Positions 27,530 through 35,427 of a DNA stretch of 64,000 bases are shown here, piece by piece. Every line of letters starts with the position of its first letter. Positions within the stretch are counted from its first letter, which is position 1. A program made the translations under genes and the position numbers. The notes beneath the pieces are model-generated. The model searched no databases. It saw only the letters and a list, made by a program, of their open reading frames with translations, and had not been told where the DNA came from. Origin of the DNA: Faecalibacterium sp. I3-3-89 (lineage in GTDB: Bacteria > Bacillota > Clostridia > Oscillospirales > Ruminococcaceae); contig NZ_CP094468.1 of the NCBI RefSeq assembly GCF_023347275.1, positions 1,550,001 to 1,614,000 on the forward strand. The letters are read 5' to 3'.

Positions 27530-27960
27530 TCGTCAGAGCGATACTATCGCTGCGCCTGCGATTCCTCGTCAGCGGCCTTGCCCTCTCCGTCATTGCTTCG
27601 CAATGCCACCTCTCCCATAGGGAGAGGCACTGGCGTGCCGGTCAGGCCCACGCGGGACGAGCAAAGCTTGCACTCCCTGAAACAGTAGTGCCCTGCTACA
27701 GAGATTCACGACAGCTTGACAAGGTGCTCTTGTCCAGAAGCCGCTGCCCCCGTAAGCGAGGCCCGCCCTTTTGCGTCCTGTCGGGCCTTAGGCGTCCAGC
27801 GGAAAGTGGCCCGGCACGCCAGTGGCTCCCCCCCCTTGGGGGAGCTGGCGCGAAGCGCCTGAGAGGGCAAGGCCGCTGCGAAAGAGGTGGCACCGAAGGT
27901 GACTGAGAGGGCTAGGTTGCTGCGAGAGAGCCGCCGCGAAGCAGACGGAGAGGGCAAGCC
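27530..27960. repeat. Composite hairpin-rich repeat region between pcrA and the decarboxylase operon
   Basis: Gap of 620 bp without a credible gene. It contains: a GCGATACTATCGC palindrome; CCTCTCCGTCATTGCTTCGCAATG followed, after CCACC, by TCTCCCATAGGGAGA (27583-27631, given here in parts); the segment AGTGCCCTGCTACAGAG (27687-27703) with the CAGCTTGACAAG block shared with 58.03 kb; and GGCTCCCCCCCTTGGGGGAGC with GGCGCGAAGCGCC and GAGAGGGCAAGG (27814-27872). Each piece recurs elsewhere in the window. Open frames across it are repeat-driven. Confidence 0.8.
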
Positions 27961-27976
27961 CGTCTCCCCGAAGCCC

Positions 27977-28021
27977 CAAAACAAAAACCGCCCCATCGCG
28001 GAAAATGCCACGATGGAGCGG
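27977..28021 (-). terminator. Terminator of the decarboxylase beta/gamma operon
   Basis: Minus strand: CCGCTCCATCG pairs with CGATGGGGCGG, followed by TTTTTGTTTT. Confidence 0.85.
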
Positions 28022-28038
28022 AGATATTCAGGAAATGC

Positions 28039-29247
28039 TTAGCCGAAGATGTTGATAAGGATACCAGCAGCGACGGCGGAGCCGATGACGCCGGCCACGT
28101 TGGGGCCCATGGCGTGCATCAGCAGGAAGTTGGAGGGGTTCTCGCTCTGGCCCACCTTCTGAGAGACGCGGGCAGCCATAGGCACAGCGGAAACGCCTGC
28201 GGAGCCGATCAGGGGGTTGACCTGACCGCCGGTGAGGATGTACATGACCTTGCCGCAGATGACACCGGCAGCGGTGCCGAAGGAGAAGGCGATGAGGCCC
28301 AGCACGATGATGAACAGGGTGCGGTTGTTCAGGAAGGTGTTGGCGGAGGTGGTGCAGCCGACGGACAGGGCAAGGAAGATGGTGATGATGTTCATCAGCT
28401 CATTGCCAGCGGTCTTCTGGATACGATCCACGACGCCGCACTCCTTCATCAGGTTGCCCAGCATCAGCATACCGACCAGAACGGCGGCATCGGGCACGAT
28501 GAGGGAGACGATGATGGCGACCATGATGGGGAAGATGATCCTCTCGGTCTTGGTCACGGTGCGCAGCTGCTTCATCACGACGGTACGCTCCTTCTTGGAG
28601 GTCAGAGCCTTCATGATGGGGGGCTGGATGACGGGCACCAGAGCCATGTAGCTGTAGGCCGCGACGGCGATGGAGCCGAGCAGCTCAGGAGCCAGACGGG
28701 AGGTGACGAAGATAGCGGTGGGGCCGTCTGCGCCGCCGATGATGGAGATGGCGGCAGACTGCTTCTGGGTGAAGTCCACCAGACCGGTCGCGGCCAGCAG
28801 ACGAGCGCCCATGTAGGTGCCGAAGATGCCGAACTGAGCGGCAGCGCCCAGCAGCAGGCTCTTGGGGTTGGAGATCAGGGGGGCGAAGTCGGTCATGGTG
28901 CCGATGCCGAGGAAGATCAGCGGCGGGTAGATGCCCAGCTTGACGCCCATGTAGAGCATATCGGCCAGACCGCCGTTGTTCAGGATCTCGATCCACATCG
29001 GGTGCTCGAGGCCGTCACCGACGAAATACTGCATATGGATGACGCCGCTGCCGGGGAGGTTGGCCAGAATCATGCCGAAGGCCATAGGCAGCAGGATCAG
29101 AGGCTCGAACTCCTTGACGATCGCAAGGTAGAGCAGGAAGCAGCCCACGCAGATCATCACGGCGTAGAGCATACCGCCCGGCTCACCGAACCGGGCAAAG
29201 CCGGAACTCTGGAAAATACCGACCAGAGTCTCAATAAACTGAGTCAT
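28039..29247 (-). CDS. Na+-translocating decarboxylase, beta subunit
   Basis: A 402-residue integral membrane protein of the OadB/GcdB/MmdB family. It decarboxylates carboxybiotin and exports two Na+. Typical features: PLILLPMAFGMILANLP near the first helices, SIIGGADGPTAIFV (the Na+-site loop) near residue 165, and NVAGVIGSAVAAG at the C-terminus. AGGAGG precedes the ATG. The gamma subunit lies 15 bp upstream. No alpha carboxyltransferase or biotin carrier gene is in the window, so the substrate (oxaloacetate, methylmalonyl-CoA or glutaconyl-CoA) cannot be told. Confidence 0.93.
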   Translation of the reverse strand: MTQFIETLVGIFQSSGFARFGEPGGMLYAVMICVGCFLLYLAIVKEFEPLILLPMAFGMILANLPGSGVIHMQYFVGDGLEHPMWIEILNNGGLADMLYMGVKLGIYPPLIFLGIGTMTDFAPLISNPKSLLLGAAAQFGIFGTYMGARLLAATGLVDFTQKQSAAISIIGGADGPTAIFVTSRLAPELLGSIAVAAYSYMALVPVIQPPIMKALTSKKERTVVMKQLRTVTKTERIIFPIMVAIIVSLIVPDAAVLVGMLMLGNLMKECGVVDRIQKTAGNELMNIITIFLALSVGCTTSANTFLNNRTLFIIVLGLIAFSFGTAAGVICGKVMYILTGGQVNPLIGSAGVSAVPMAARVSQKVGQSENPSNFLLMHAMGPNVAGVIGSAVAAGILINIFG

Positions 29248-29262
29248 GTTTTTCCTCCTGTG

Positions 29263-29634
29263 TTAAAAGGGCGCGGTAGTGTCGTTGACGCCAGCCTTGC
29301 CCCAGCCATTCTTGCCGCGGCGGACTGCCTTCAGCACGTACTTGCCGTTGCCCATAGAGTAGATGGCTGCCATGATGGCTGCCACAACGTCGCCGGGGAT
29401 GCCTGCCTCCACCTGCGGGGCAGCAGCCTTTGCGGGTGCGGCAGCGGGCGCAGCGGCCTGTTTCACAGGAGCAGCCGGTTTTGCAGCAGACGCAGCCTTG
29501 GCGGCTGCCTTCTTGCTGTTCATGGCGTCAAAGATCTTGCCCTCCAGCGTGATGATGGCCATCAGCAGGACGAGGATCAGAAACACCAGCACAATACCGG
29601 TTATGGTAACGATCACATCATAACCTAAATCCAT
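29263..29634 (-). CDS. Decarboxylase gamma (OadG-like) subunit
   Basis: A 123-residue protein with one N-terminal membrane helix (about 9-29: VTITGIVLVFLILVLLMAI), an Ala/Pro/Lys-rich flexible linker (about 40-80) and a short C-terminal GKYVLKAVRRGKNGW segment. It anchors the decarboxylase complex. The linker looks like those that join biotin carrier domains, but no AMKM biotinylation motif is present, so the carrier must be encoded elsewhere. The ATG at 29634 follows CTAGGAGGAAGACC; a longer reading from 29733 would overlap the promoter. Confidence 0.82.
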   Translation of the reverse strand: MDLGYDVIVTITGIVLVFLILVLLMAIITLEGKIFDAMNSKKAAAKAASAAKPAAPVKQAAAPAAAPAKAAAPQVEAGIPGDVVAAIMAAIYSMGNGKYVLKAVRRGKNGWGKAGVNDTTAPF

Positions 29635-29701
29635 GGTCTTCCTCCTAGTTACTTTTTTCTTTGCCGACCGCCGGGCGGACAGCAAAAACCGATTTGAAAG
29701 T

Positions 29702-29730
29702 ATTATACAATATTTTCCGGGTCGATTCAA
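29702..29730 (-). promoter_or_regulatory. Predicted promoter of the decarboxylase gamma/beta operon
   Basis: Minus strand TTGAAT, 17 bp, TATAAT, 68 bp upstream of the gamma gene. Confidence 0.7.
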
Positions 29731-29780
29731 CAACTATGAACAAAAATCATGTTCTTCTTCACCAGACTGTGAACAAGCCC

Positions 29781-30806
29781 TCAGCGGCGGCCCATGCGGG
29801 GGGTGGCGTCGGTGAAGCCGGTCTCCAGCTTGTCGCCCATCCGCAGGCTCATGGCCGTGCCCAGCGCCACGCAGTTGACGGGGTCGGGCGAGACCGTCAC
29901 CTCCACCTTCAGCTCCTGACTGAGGTACTCGGGCAGGCCGTGGAGCTGTGCGCCGCCGCCCGTGAGGACAACGCCGTTGCGGTAGATGTCACCGGCCAGC
30001 TCGGGGGGCGTCTTTTCCAGCACCTGATGGGCGGCGGTGCCGATCTGCTCGCTCAGGCGCATGACCGGCTCGTAGAGGTCGGCGGTGGAGACGTTGACCC
30101 GGACGGGCAGGCCGGTGAGCAGGCTGCGGCCCTTGATCTCCATCGTCTCGTTGAAGTCGGCCTTCTGGGGGCAGCAGGCCACGTTCTTTTTCAGGTTCTC
30201 GGCGGTGCGCTGGCCGATGGCGATGCTGAACTTGTTGCGCACGAACTTGAGGATCTCCTCGTCGTAGTGGTTGCCCGCGACGCGGACGCTGGTGGCCTTG
30301 ACCTTGCCGCCGAGGCTCAGCACGGCGATGTCGGTGGTGCCGCCGCCGATGTCGATGATCATCCGGCCATCGGGGACGGTGATGTCGATGCCGGAGCCGA
30401 GGGCGGCGGCGATCGGCTCATCGATGAGGTAAACCTGACGGGCACCGGCGGCCATGACGGCCTCCACCACGGCGTCGCTCTCGATGCCGGTGATGGCGGC
30501 GGGCACGCAGACGGCCACCCGGGGCTTGACCATGTGGGAGCTGTAGACCTGATTGACGAAGCGGCAGATCAGCTCGCGGGTCATGGTGTGGTCGCTGATG
30601 ACGCCGTCCTTCAGCGGGAAGATGGCGGAGATGTAGTTGGGCGTGCGGCCCACCATTGCGAGGGCCTTGTCTCCTGCCTCGAGCACGCAGTTCTTGCGGG
30701 TGTCCACCGCCACTACGCTGGGCTGGTTGAGGACGACGCCCTGCCCCTCCTGCGCGATGATGATGGTCGTCGTACCAAGATCGATACCGATGTCGTTCTG
30801 TGCCAT
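29781..30806 (-). CDS. MreB/Mbl-like actin homologue
   Basis: A 341-residue bacterial actin that organises peptidoglycan synthesis under the membrane. Phosphate 1 is GIDLGTTT, connect/phosphate 2 is IIDIGGGTTDIAVLSLGG, adenosine motif is VLTGGGAQLHGLPEYL. Length is usual (330-350). No mreC or mreD follows, so this is an orphan MreB/Mbl-type copy. The ATG (MAQNDIG) at 30806 is preferred over a start 10 codons earlier because AAAGGAATTCACGACT lies before it. Confidence 0.93.
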   Translation of the reverse strand: MAQNDIGIDLGTTTIIIAQEGQGVVLNQPSVVAVDTRKNCVLEAGDKALAMVGRTPNYISAIFPLKDGVISDHTMTRELICRFVNQVYSSHMVKPRVAVCVPAAITGIESDAVVEAVMAAGARQVYLIDEPIAAALGSGIDITVPDGRMIIDIGGGTTDIAVLSLGGKVKATSVRVAGNHYDEEILKFVRNKFSIAIGQRTAENLKKNVACCPQKADFNETMEIKGRSLLTGLPVRVNVSTADLYEPVMRLSEQIGTAAHQVLEKTPPELAGDIYRNGVVLTGGGAQLHGLPEYLSQELKVEVTVSPDPVNCVALGTAMSLRMGDKLETGFTDATPRMGRR

Positions 30807-30886
30807 AGTCGTGAATTCCTTTCTCTGCTGCCCCATTCTCTATTGCGATCGCCCATCTCCGGGCGAGGGTCATCAAAACACATTAT

Positions 30887-30915
30887 AGTATAGCATATCT
30901 GAGGGGAAAAAGAAA
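30887..30915 (-). promoter_or_regulatory. Predicted promoter of the mreB-like gene
   Basis: Minus strand extended -10 TGCTATACT with only a weak -35 (T-rich). Confidence 0.45.
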
Positions 30916-30926
30916 CCCTCTGCGGA

Positions 30927-30990
30927 GGCTTTGCCTAAGGCTCCCCCTTTGGGGGAGCTGGCATCGCAAAGCGATGACTGAGAGGGCAAG
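30927..30990. repeat. Short hairpin repeat unit
   Basis: GGCTCCCCCTTTGGGGGAGC, then GCATCGCAAAGCGATG, then ACTGAGAGGGCAAGG. The same order recurs at 46.95 and 57.9 kb. Confidence 0.75.
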
Positions 30991-31025
30991 GATGCTCTGG
31001 GCGAGGCACTCGCTCTCGGAAAGCA

Positions 31026-33245
31026 TCATATGACCGGAAGATTCTCCGGCGACAGAGCCTCCGCCAGCAGGGCCGCGAGGCCGCTGTAGCGGAGGTTCTG
31101 GCGGATGTTGGACATCATCCGGTTGACGACGTCCCGGCGGCCCACCACGATGCAGAGCTTCCGGCCCCGGGTGACGCCGGTGTAGAAGAGGTTGCGGTAG
31201 CACAGGCGGGGCGGCACCTGCGCCGCCGGGAGGATGACCGCCGGGAACTCGCTGCCCTGACTCTTGTGCACCGTGATGGCATAGGCGATCTCCAGCTCGT
31301 TGAGGTTCTCGGCGGGGTAGACCAGCCGCCGGTCGTCCATCCGCACCACCATCGAGCGGCTGCGGGGGTCGATGGACTCCACGATGCCGATGTCGCCGTT
31401 GTACGCCCCTACCCCCTGCTCTCCGCCGATGCGCTGCCATGTGATCTCGTAGTTGTTGCGCACCTGCATCACCTTGTCGCCCACCCGGAAGACCCGGGCC
31501 GCGCTCTGCAATTCCGGCCTGCCCTTCTGGGGCGGGTTGAGCAGGGCCTGCAGCTCCACGTTGAGGGCCTGCGTGCCGGTGGGGCCGAGCTTGGTGGGGC
31601 AGAGCACCTGAATGTCCTTCACCGGGTCGAACTGGTAGCTGCGGGGCAGGCGGGTGGTCACGAGGTCGCAGACGAGCTTTTGCGCCGCGTCGCCGTCCGA
31701 CTCAAGGAAGAAGAAATCGTCCGTTTTGCCGCCCTTTTTCAGCGGTTCGCCCGAGATGATGTGGTGGGCGTTCTCCACGATGAGGCTCTGGGCCGCCTGC
31801 CGGAAGATCTCGTTGAGGCAGACCGTGGGCACCAGCCCCGAGCGGATGACCTCGCCGAGGATGTTGCCCGGGCCGACGCTGGGCAGCTGGTCGGCGTCGC
31901 CCACCATGATGATGCGGCAGCTGTACCGCAGGGCCGCGATGAGGGCCTGAAACAGCCTGACGTCCACCATGCTCATCTCGTCGAGGATGACCACATCGCA
32001 TTTGAGGAGGTTCTTGTCGTTGTGGATGAAGCTGACCACGCCGCCGGTGTAGTCCACCTCCAGCAGACGGTGGATGGTGGAGGCCTTGCGGCCCGTCAGC
32101 TCGCTCAGGCGCTTGGCGGCCCGGCCCGTGGGGGCGCAGAGGGCCACCCGCTCGGCCTGATCTTCCAGAAGCTGCAGGATGGCGTTGACGGTGGTGGTCT
32201 TGCCGGTGCCGGGGCCGCCGGTGAGGACGAGGCAGTTTTCGGTCATGGCCTTCCGGATGGCCTCCCGCTGCAGGGGCGCGTAGGCGAAACCCTGCGCCAG
32301 CTCCAGGATCTGGATGTTTTTGTCGAGGCCGTGGGCCGTCTGCTTCCCCCGCTTCGTCAGCAGGGCCAGACGGTCGGCGATGTCCTGCTCGGCGGCCAGA
32401 AGGTCGGGCAGGTAGATATATTCCGTGCCGTCGAAGGTCTTTTCCGCCAGCGTCTCCGCCCCGAGGCAGCGGGCGAGGGCCTCGTCCAGCTTTTCGGGGG
32501 GCTGGTGGATGAAGTTCGAGGCTGTGGCCAGCAGCTGGGCGCGGGGCAGGCAGGTGTGGCCGTTGCCCGCGTTGTGGCGGAGGGTGCGCAGGAGGGCGGC
32601 TTCCAGCCGCTGGGCACAGTCCCCCGCCATCTGGTAATACTGGGCGATGCTGTCGGCGTGGCGGAAGTCCAGCTGAAGCGGCTCGCCGCAGAGCAGATAG
32701 GGGTTCTGCTGGATGGCCGTCATGGCCCCCGGGCCGAAGGTGCGGAAGACCTCCATCGCCCGGCGGGGGCTGATCTCGAACTGGGCCAGATAGGCGATCA
32801 GCTCCCGCATCCCGAACATCCGCTTGAACTCCTGCTGGATGCGGTCGGCCTTGTCCGCCGAGATGCCCGGGATGAGGGTGAGCTGGGCGGGGTCGTTGGC
32901 GATGACCTCCAGCGCCGCCGCGCCGAACTTGTCGATGATCTTGTCCGCCGTCCGTGCGCCGATGTAGGGCAGCGACCGGCTGGCGAGGAAGGCATAGACG
33001 GCCTCGAGGTCTTTGGGCATATCGGTCTCGCACTCCTGTGCGTGGAACTGCCGCCCGTAGGTGGCGTGGTTCTCGTACCGCCCCCGGCAGACGACGCTCT
33101 CCCCTGCATGAAGCTCCCCCACCACGCCGCAGACCACCGTTACCACACCGCCGCCCGATACCTCGAACACGGTGTAGCCGTTGTCCTCGTTCTGGTAGAT
33201 GATGTCCTCCACCGTGCCTTCCAGCTGTTCCAGCTCCCGCTCCAT
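31026..33245 (-). CDS. recD2: RecD2-type 5'-3' DNA helicase
   Basis: A 739-residue SF1B helicase of the RecBC-independent RecD2 group (YrrC in B. subtilis), which maintains replication forks. The N-terminal 330 residues carry the OB-like and helix-hairpin-helix segments (LPYIGARTADKIIDKFG, LTLIPGISADKADRI). Walker A is LTGGPGTGKTTT, Walker B is VILDEMSMVD, motif III contains VGDADQLPSVG, and motif V/VI is TVHKSQGSEF and YTGVTRGRKL. The ATG at 33245 follows CGAGGAGGCGGGACG; an upstream in-frame extension of 47 codons covers the promoter and is not used. Confidence 0.96.
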   Translation of the reverse strand: MERELEQLEGTVEDIIYQNEDNGYTVFEVSGGGVVTVVCGVVGELHAGESVVCRGRYENHATYGRQFHAQECETDMPKDLEAVYAFLASRSLPYIGARTADKIIDKFGAAALEVIANDPAQLTLIPGISADKADRIQQEFKRMFGMRELIAYLAQFEISPRRAMEVFRTFGPGAMTAIQQNPYLLCGEPLQLDFRHADSIAQYYQMAGDCAQRLEAALLRTLRHNAGNGHTCLPRAQLLATASNFIHQPPEKLDEALARCLGAETLAEKTFDGTEYIYLPDLLAAEQDIADRLALLTKRGKQTAHGLDKNIQILELAQGFAYAPLQREAIRKAMTENCLVLTGGPGTGKTTTVNAILQLLEDQAERVALCAPTGRAAKRLSELTGRKASTIHRLLEVDYTGGVVSFIHNDKNLLKCDVVILDEMSMVDVRLFQALIAALRYSCRIIMVGDADQLPSVGPGNILGEVIRSGLVPTVCLNEIFRQAAQSLIVENAHHIISGEPLKKGGKTDDFFFLESDGDAAQKLVCDLVTTRLPRSYQFDPVKDIQVLCPTKLGPTGTQALNVELQALLNPPQKGRPELQSAARVFRVGDKVMQVRNNYEITWQRIGGEQGVGAYNGDIGIVESIDPRSRSMVVRMDDRRLVYPAENLNELEIAYAITVHKSQGSEFPAVILPAAQVPPRLCYRNLFYTGVTRGRKLCIVVGRRDVVNRMMSNIRQNLRYSGLAALLAEALSPENLPVI

Positions 33246-33279
33246 CGTCCCGCCTCCTCGTTTTGACACAACTATATAT

Positions 33280-33308
33280 AGTATAGCGGTTTTGGGGGGA
33301 TTTGTAAA
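33280..33308 (-). promoter_or_regulatory. Predicted promoter of recD2
   Basis: Minus strand TTTACA, 17 bp, TATACT, 35 bp before the start codon. Confidence 0.65.
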
Positions 33309-33340
33309 TATGGGGGAGCTTTGAAGGTCAGGCTGGTCTT

Positions 33341-33701
33341 CATCGGGGAGCCTCTGGCGAAGAGGCGGGGCTTTGCGGTATGCCAAGGCCTCCCCTCGGT
33401 AGGGGAGGTGGCACGCCGCAGGCGTGACGGAGAGGTTCAGCTCCGCAGCGGCTCACGGTCAAGCTATCCTTCGTACAACCTCTCAGGCGCTTCGCGCCAG
33501 CTCCCCTTGTAGGGGAGCCTCTGGCGAAGAGGCGGGGCTTTGCGGTATGCCAAGGCCTCCCCTCGGTAGGGGAGGTGGCACGCCGCAGGCGTGACGGAGA
33601 GGTTCAGCTCCGCAGCGGCTCACGGTCAGGCTCTCCTTCGTACAACCTCTCAGTCACCTTCGGTGACAGCTCCCCTTGTAGGGGAGCCTCTGGCGAAGAG
33701 G
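33341..33701. repeat. Two tandem copies of the main hairpin repeat family
   Basis: Each copy of about 165 bp reads: AGGGGAGCCTCTGGCGAAGA, a spacer, CCTCCCCTCGGTAGGGGAGG, GCACGCCGCAGGCGTG, ACGGAGAGGTT, a CGGCTCACGGTCA segment, CCTTCGTACAACCTCTCA, a small stem, and CTCCCCTTGTAGGGGAG. The small stem is GGCGCTTCGCGCC in copy 1 and TCACCTTCGGTGA in copy 2: different sequence, same pairing. The 575-bp gap between recD2 and MATE gene 2 holds nothing else but the recD2 promoter and a terminator. Confidence 0.85.
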
Positions 33702-33746
33702 GCAGGTTTCCGGGTAACGGCGAAGCTGCCCATGAGCGAAAGGCGC

Positions 33747-33782
33747 AAAAAAGCCCCCTTGGAGCTGCCGCTCCTTGGGGGC
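33747..33782 (-). terminator. Terminator of MATE gene 2
   Basis: Minus strand GCCCCCAAGGAG pairs with CTCCAAGGGGGC, followed by TTTTTT. Confidence 0.9.
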
Positions 33783-33820
33783 GTTTCGTTTGGTGAAGCT
33801 ATCAGAAGTTCCGCTCCCCC

Positions 33821-35176
33821 TCAATCCTCCACCCGCGCTGCGGCAAGCTCCTTCGTCAGGCGCTTGCGGACGGCGAAGTAGGCCGGGATGAGGAAGAAGC
33901 AGGCGAAGAACCATGCCACGGGGTTGGCGATGCAGGCCGCGAAGTAGCCCCAGAGGGGCACGAACCAGCAGCCCACCATGACGCGGGCCACCATCTCGGC
34001 CACGCCTGCGAACATGGCAAGGCCCGAGTAGCCCAGACCCTGAATGGTGTAGCGGTAGATGATGAGGACGGCCAGCGGGATGTAAAAGAGGCTGTTCCAG
34101 AAGATGAAGCTCCGGGCGTTGGCCATGATCTCCACCTCGCTGCTCTCGAGGAAGAGGCTGATGAGGGGCACGTCCATCACCCGCAGGATGAGGAAGGAGG
34201 CCACGCTGTAGACGCAGCCGATGCCCAGCGCGGTGGTGACGCCCTTGTCCACACGCTTCAGGTCGTGGGCGCCCATGTTCTGGCTGGCGTAGGTGGTCAT
34301 GGCGGTGCCGATGCTCTCCAGCGGCACCGAGAGGAACTGGGCCGCCTTGCCGCCTGCGGTCTGCGCGGCCACGATGCTGCTGCCCAGACCGTTCACCGCG
34401 CCCTGCAGCACGACGCTGCCGATGGCGGTGATGCTGCACTGCAGGCCCATGGGGATGCCCATGTTGCAGAGCTTGAGGCAGTGGCTGGCGCTCAGACGGC
34501 CCTCTTCCCCGCTCCACTTCAGCTCCGGGTAGTGGCGGACGATGTAGACGAGGCTGCCGATGCCCGCCACCGCCTGACTGAACACGGTGGCGAAGGCCGC
34601 GCCGAAGGCCCCCATCCGGAAGATGAGGATGCAGAGCAGGTCGAGGCCGATGTTCAGCACGCTGGCCACCAGGAGGAAGTACAGCGGCCGCTTGCTGTCG
34701 CCCAGCGCACGCATGAGGGCGCTGGTGACGTTGTACAGCAGGGTGAAGGGGATGCCCCAGAAGATGGTGCGGATGTAGATGTCCGCGATGTCGATGATGT
34801 TGTCGGGGGTATTGGTCCAGACCAGCACCGCCCGGGTCAGGGCCACCGTCACCACCGTGAGCACAGCAGCGAAAAAGAGGCTCAGCCAGACGGTGTTGGC
34901 GGTGTAGCGCCGCATCTCGCGGTAGTCCTTCGCGCCGAAGGTCCACGAGATGGGGATGGAGAAGCCGCAGGCGATGCCGTTGACGAAGCCCAGCACCAGA
35001 TAGTTCAGGCCGCCCACGCTGCCCACCGCCGCCAGCGCATCCACGCCCACGAAGCGGCCCACGATGATGGTGTCGGCCAGATTGTAGAACTGCTGGAACA
35101 GGCTGCCCAGCATCAGCGGCACCGCAAAGGCAAGGATGAGCCTGAGCGGACTGCCCTGTGTCATGTCTTTTGTCAT
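33821..35176 (-). CDS. MATE-family efflux transporter 2
   Basis: A 451-residue, 12-helix MATE transporter, distantly similar to the one at 13.6 kb (same FYNLADTIIVGRFVG opening, ALMRALGDSKRPL loop, and a second-half QGAVNGLGSSIVAAQTAG). Export of drugs or metabolites against an ion gradient is the family role; substrate unknown. GGGGAGGGGCTTTGT precedes the ATG. As with the other MATE gene, a terminator-like hairpin lies between promoter and start. Confidence 0.92.
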   Translation of the reverse strand: MTKDMTQGSPLRLILAFAVPLMLGSLFQQFYNLADTIIVGRFVGVDALAAVGSVGGLNYLVLGFVNGIACGFSIPISWTFGAKDYREMRRYTANTVWLSLFFAAVLTVVTVALTRAVLVWTNTPDNIIDIADIYIRTIFWGIPFTLLYNVTSALMRALGDSKRPLYFLLVASVLNIGLDLLCILIFRMGAFGAAFATVFSQAVAGIGSLVYIVRHYPELKWSGEEGRLSASHCLKLCNMGIPMGLQCSITAIGSVVLQGAVNGLGSSIVAAQTAGGKAAQFLSVPLESIGTAMTTYASQNMGAHDLKRVDKGVTTALGIGCVYSVASFLILRVMDVPLISLFLESSEVEIMANARSFIFWNSLFYIPLAVLIIYRYTIQGLGYSGLAMFAGVAEMVARVMVGCWFVPLWGYFAACIANPVAWFFACFFLIPAYFAVRKRLTKELAAARVED

Positions 35177-35231
35177 ACAAAGCCCCTCCCCGGGCGGTCA
35201 CTTAACATTTCTTTGCCGGATTTTTGCCGAC

Positions 35232-35266
35232 AAAAACGCCCTGCCGGACGAGGGGCAGGACGTTTT
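35232..35266 (-). terminator. Leader terminator (putative attenuator) of MATE gene 2
   Basis: Minus strand AAAACGTCCTGCC pairs with GGCAGGGCGTTTT (one G-U), followed by a T run and TGTCGG. It starts about 10 nt after the predicted transcription start and ends 55 bp before the start codon. Confidence 0.65.
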
Positions 35267-35282
35267 GCGTTTCATGAGTGGT

Positions 35283-35311
35283 ATTATACTCAGCTCATCG
35301 TGATTTTGCAA
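35283..35311 (-). promoter_or_regulatory. Predicted promoter of MATE gene 2
   Basis: Minus strand TTGCAA, 17 bp, TATAAT. Confidence 0.7.
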
Positions 35312-35427
35312 GGGGTTTTGGGCAGATTTCTTCGTACAACATTGCTATTTTCTATCGGCGGTTTTTGGTGATTGTGCGCAGTGGAGCGGCAAGACCCTCC
35401 TGCCGCGCTCCCTCATTACGCACGCTC

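Noticed and set aside
27490-27906. A 138-codon frame between pcrA and the decarboxylase genes
   Set aside because: Lies wholly in shared hairpin repeats; similar frames appear at every repeat copy and have no Shine-Dalgarno.
33341-33701. CRISPR array suspected from tandem repeats
   Set aside because: The unit is about 165 bp of nested hairpins with near-identical copies and no variable spacers; no cas genes nearby.
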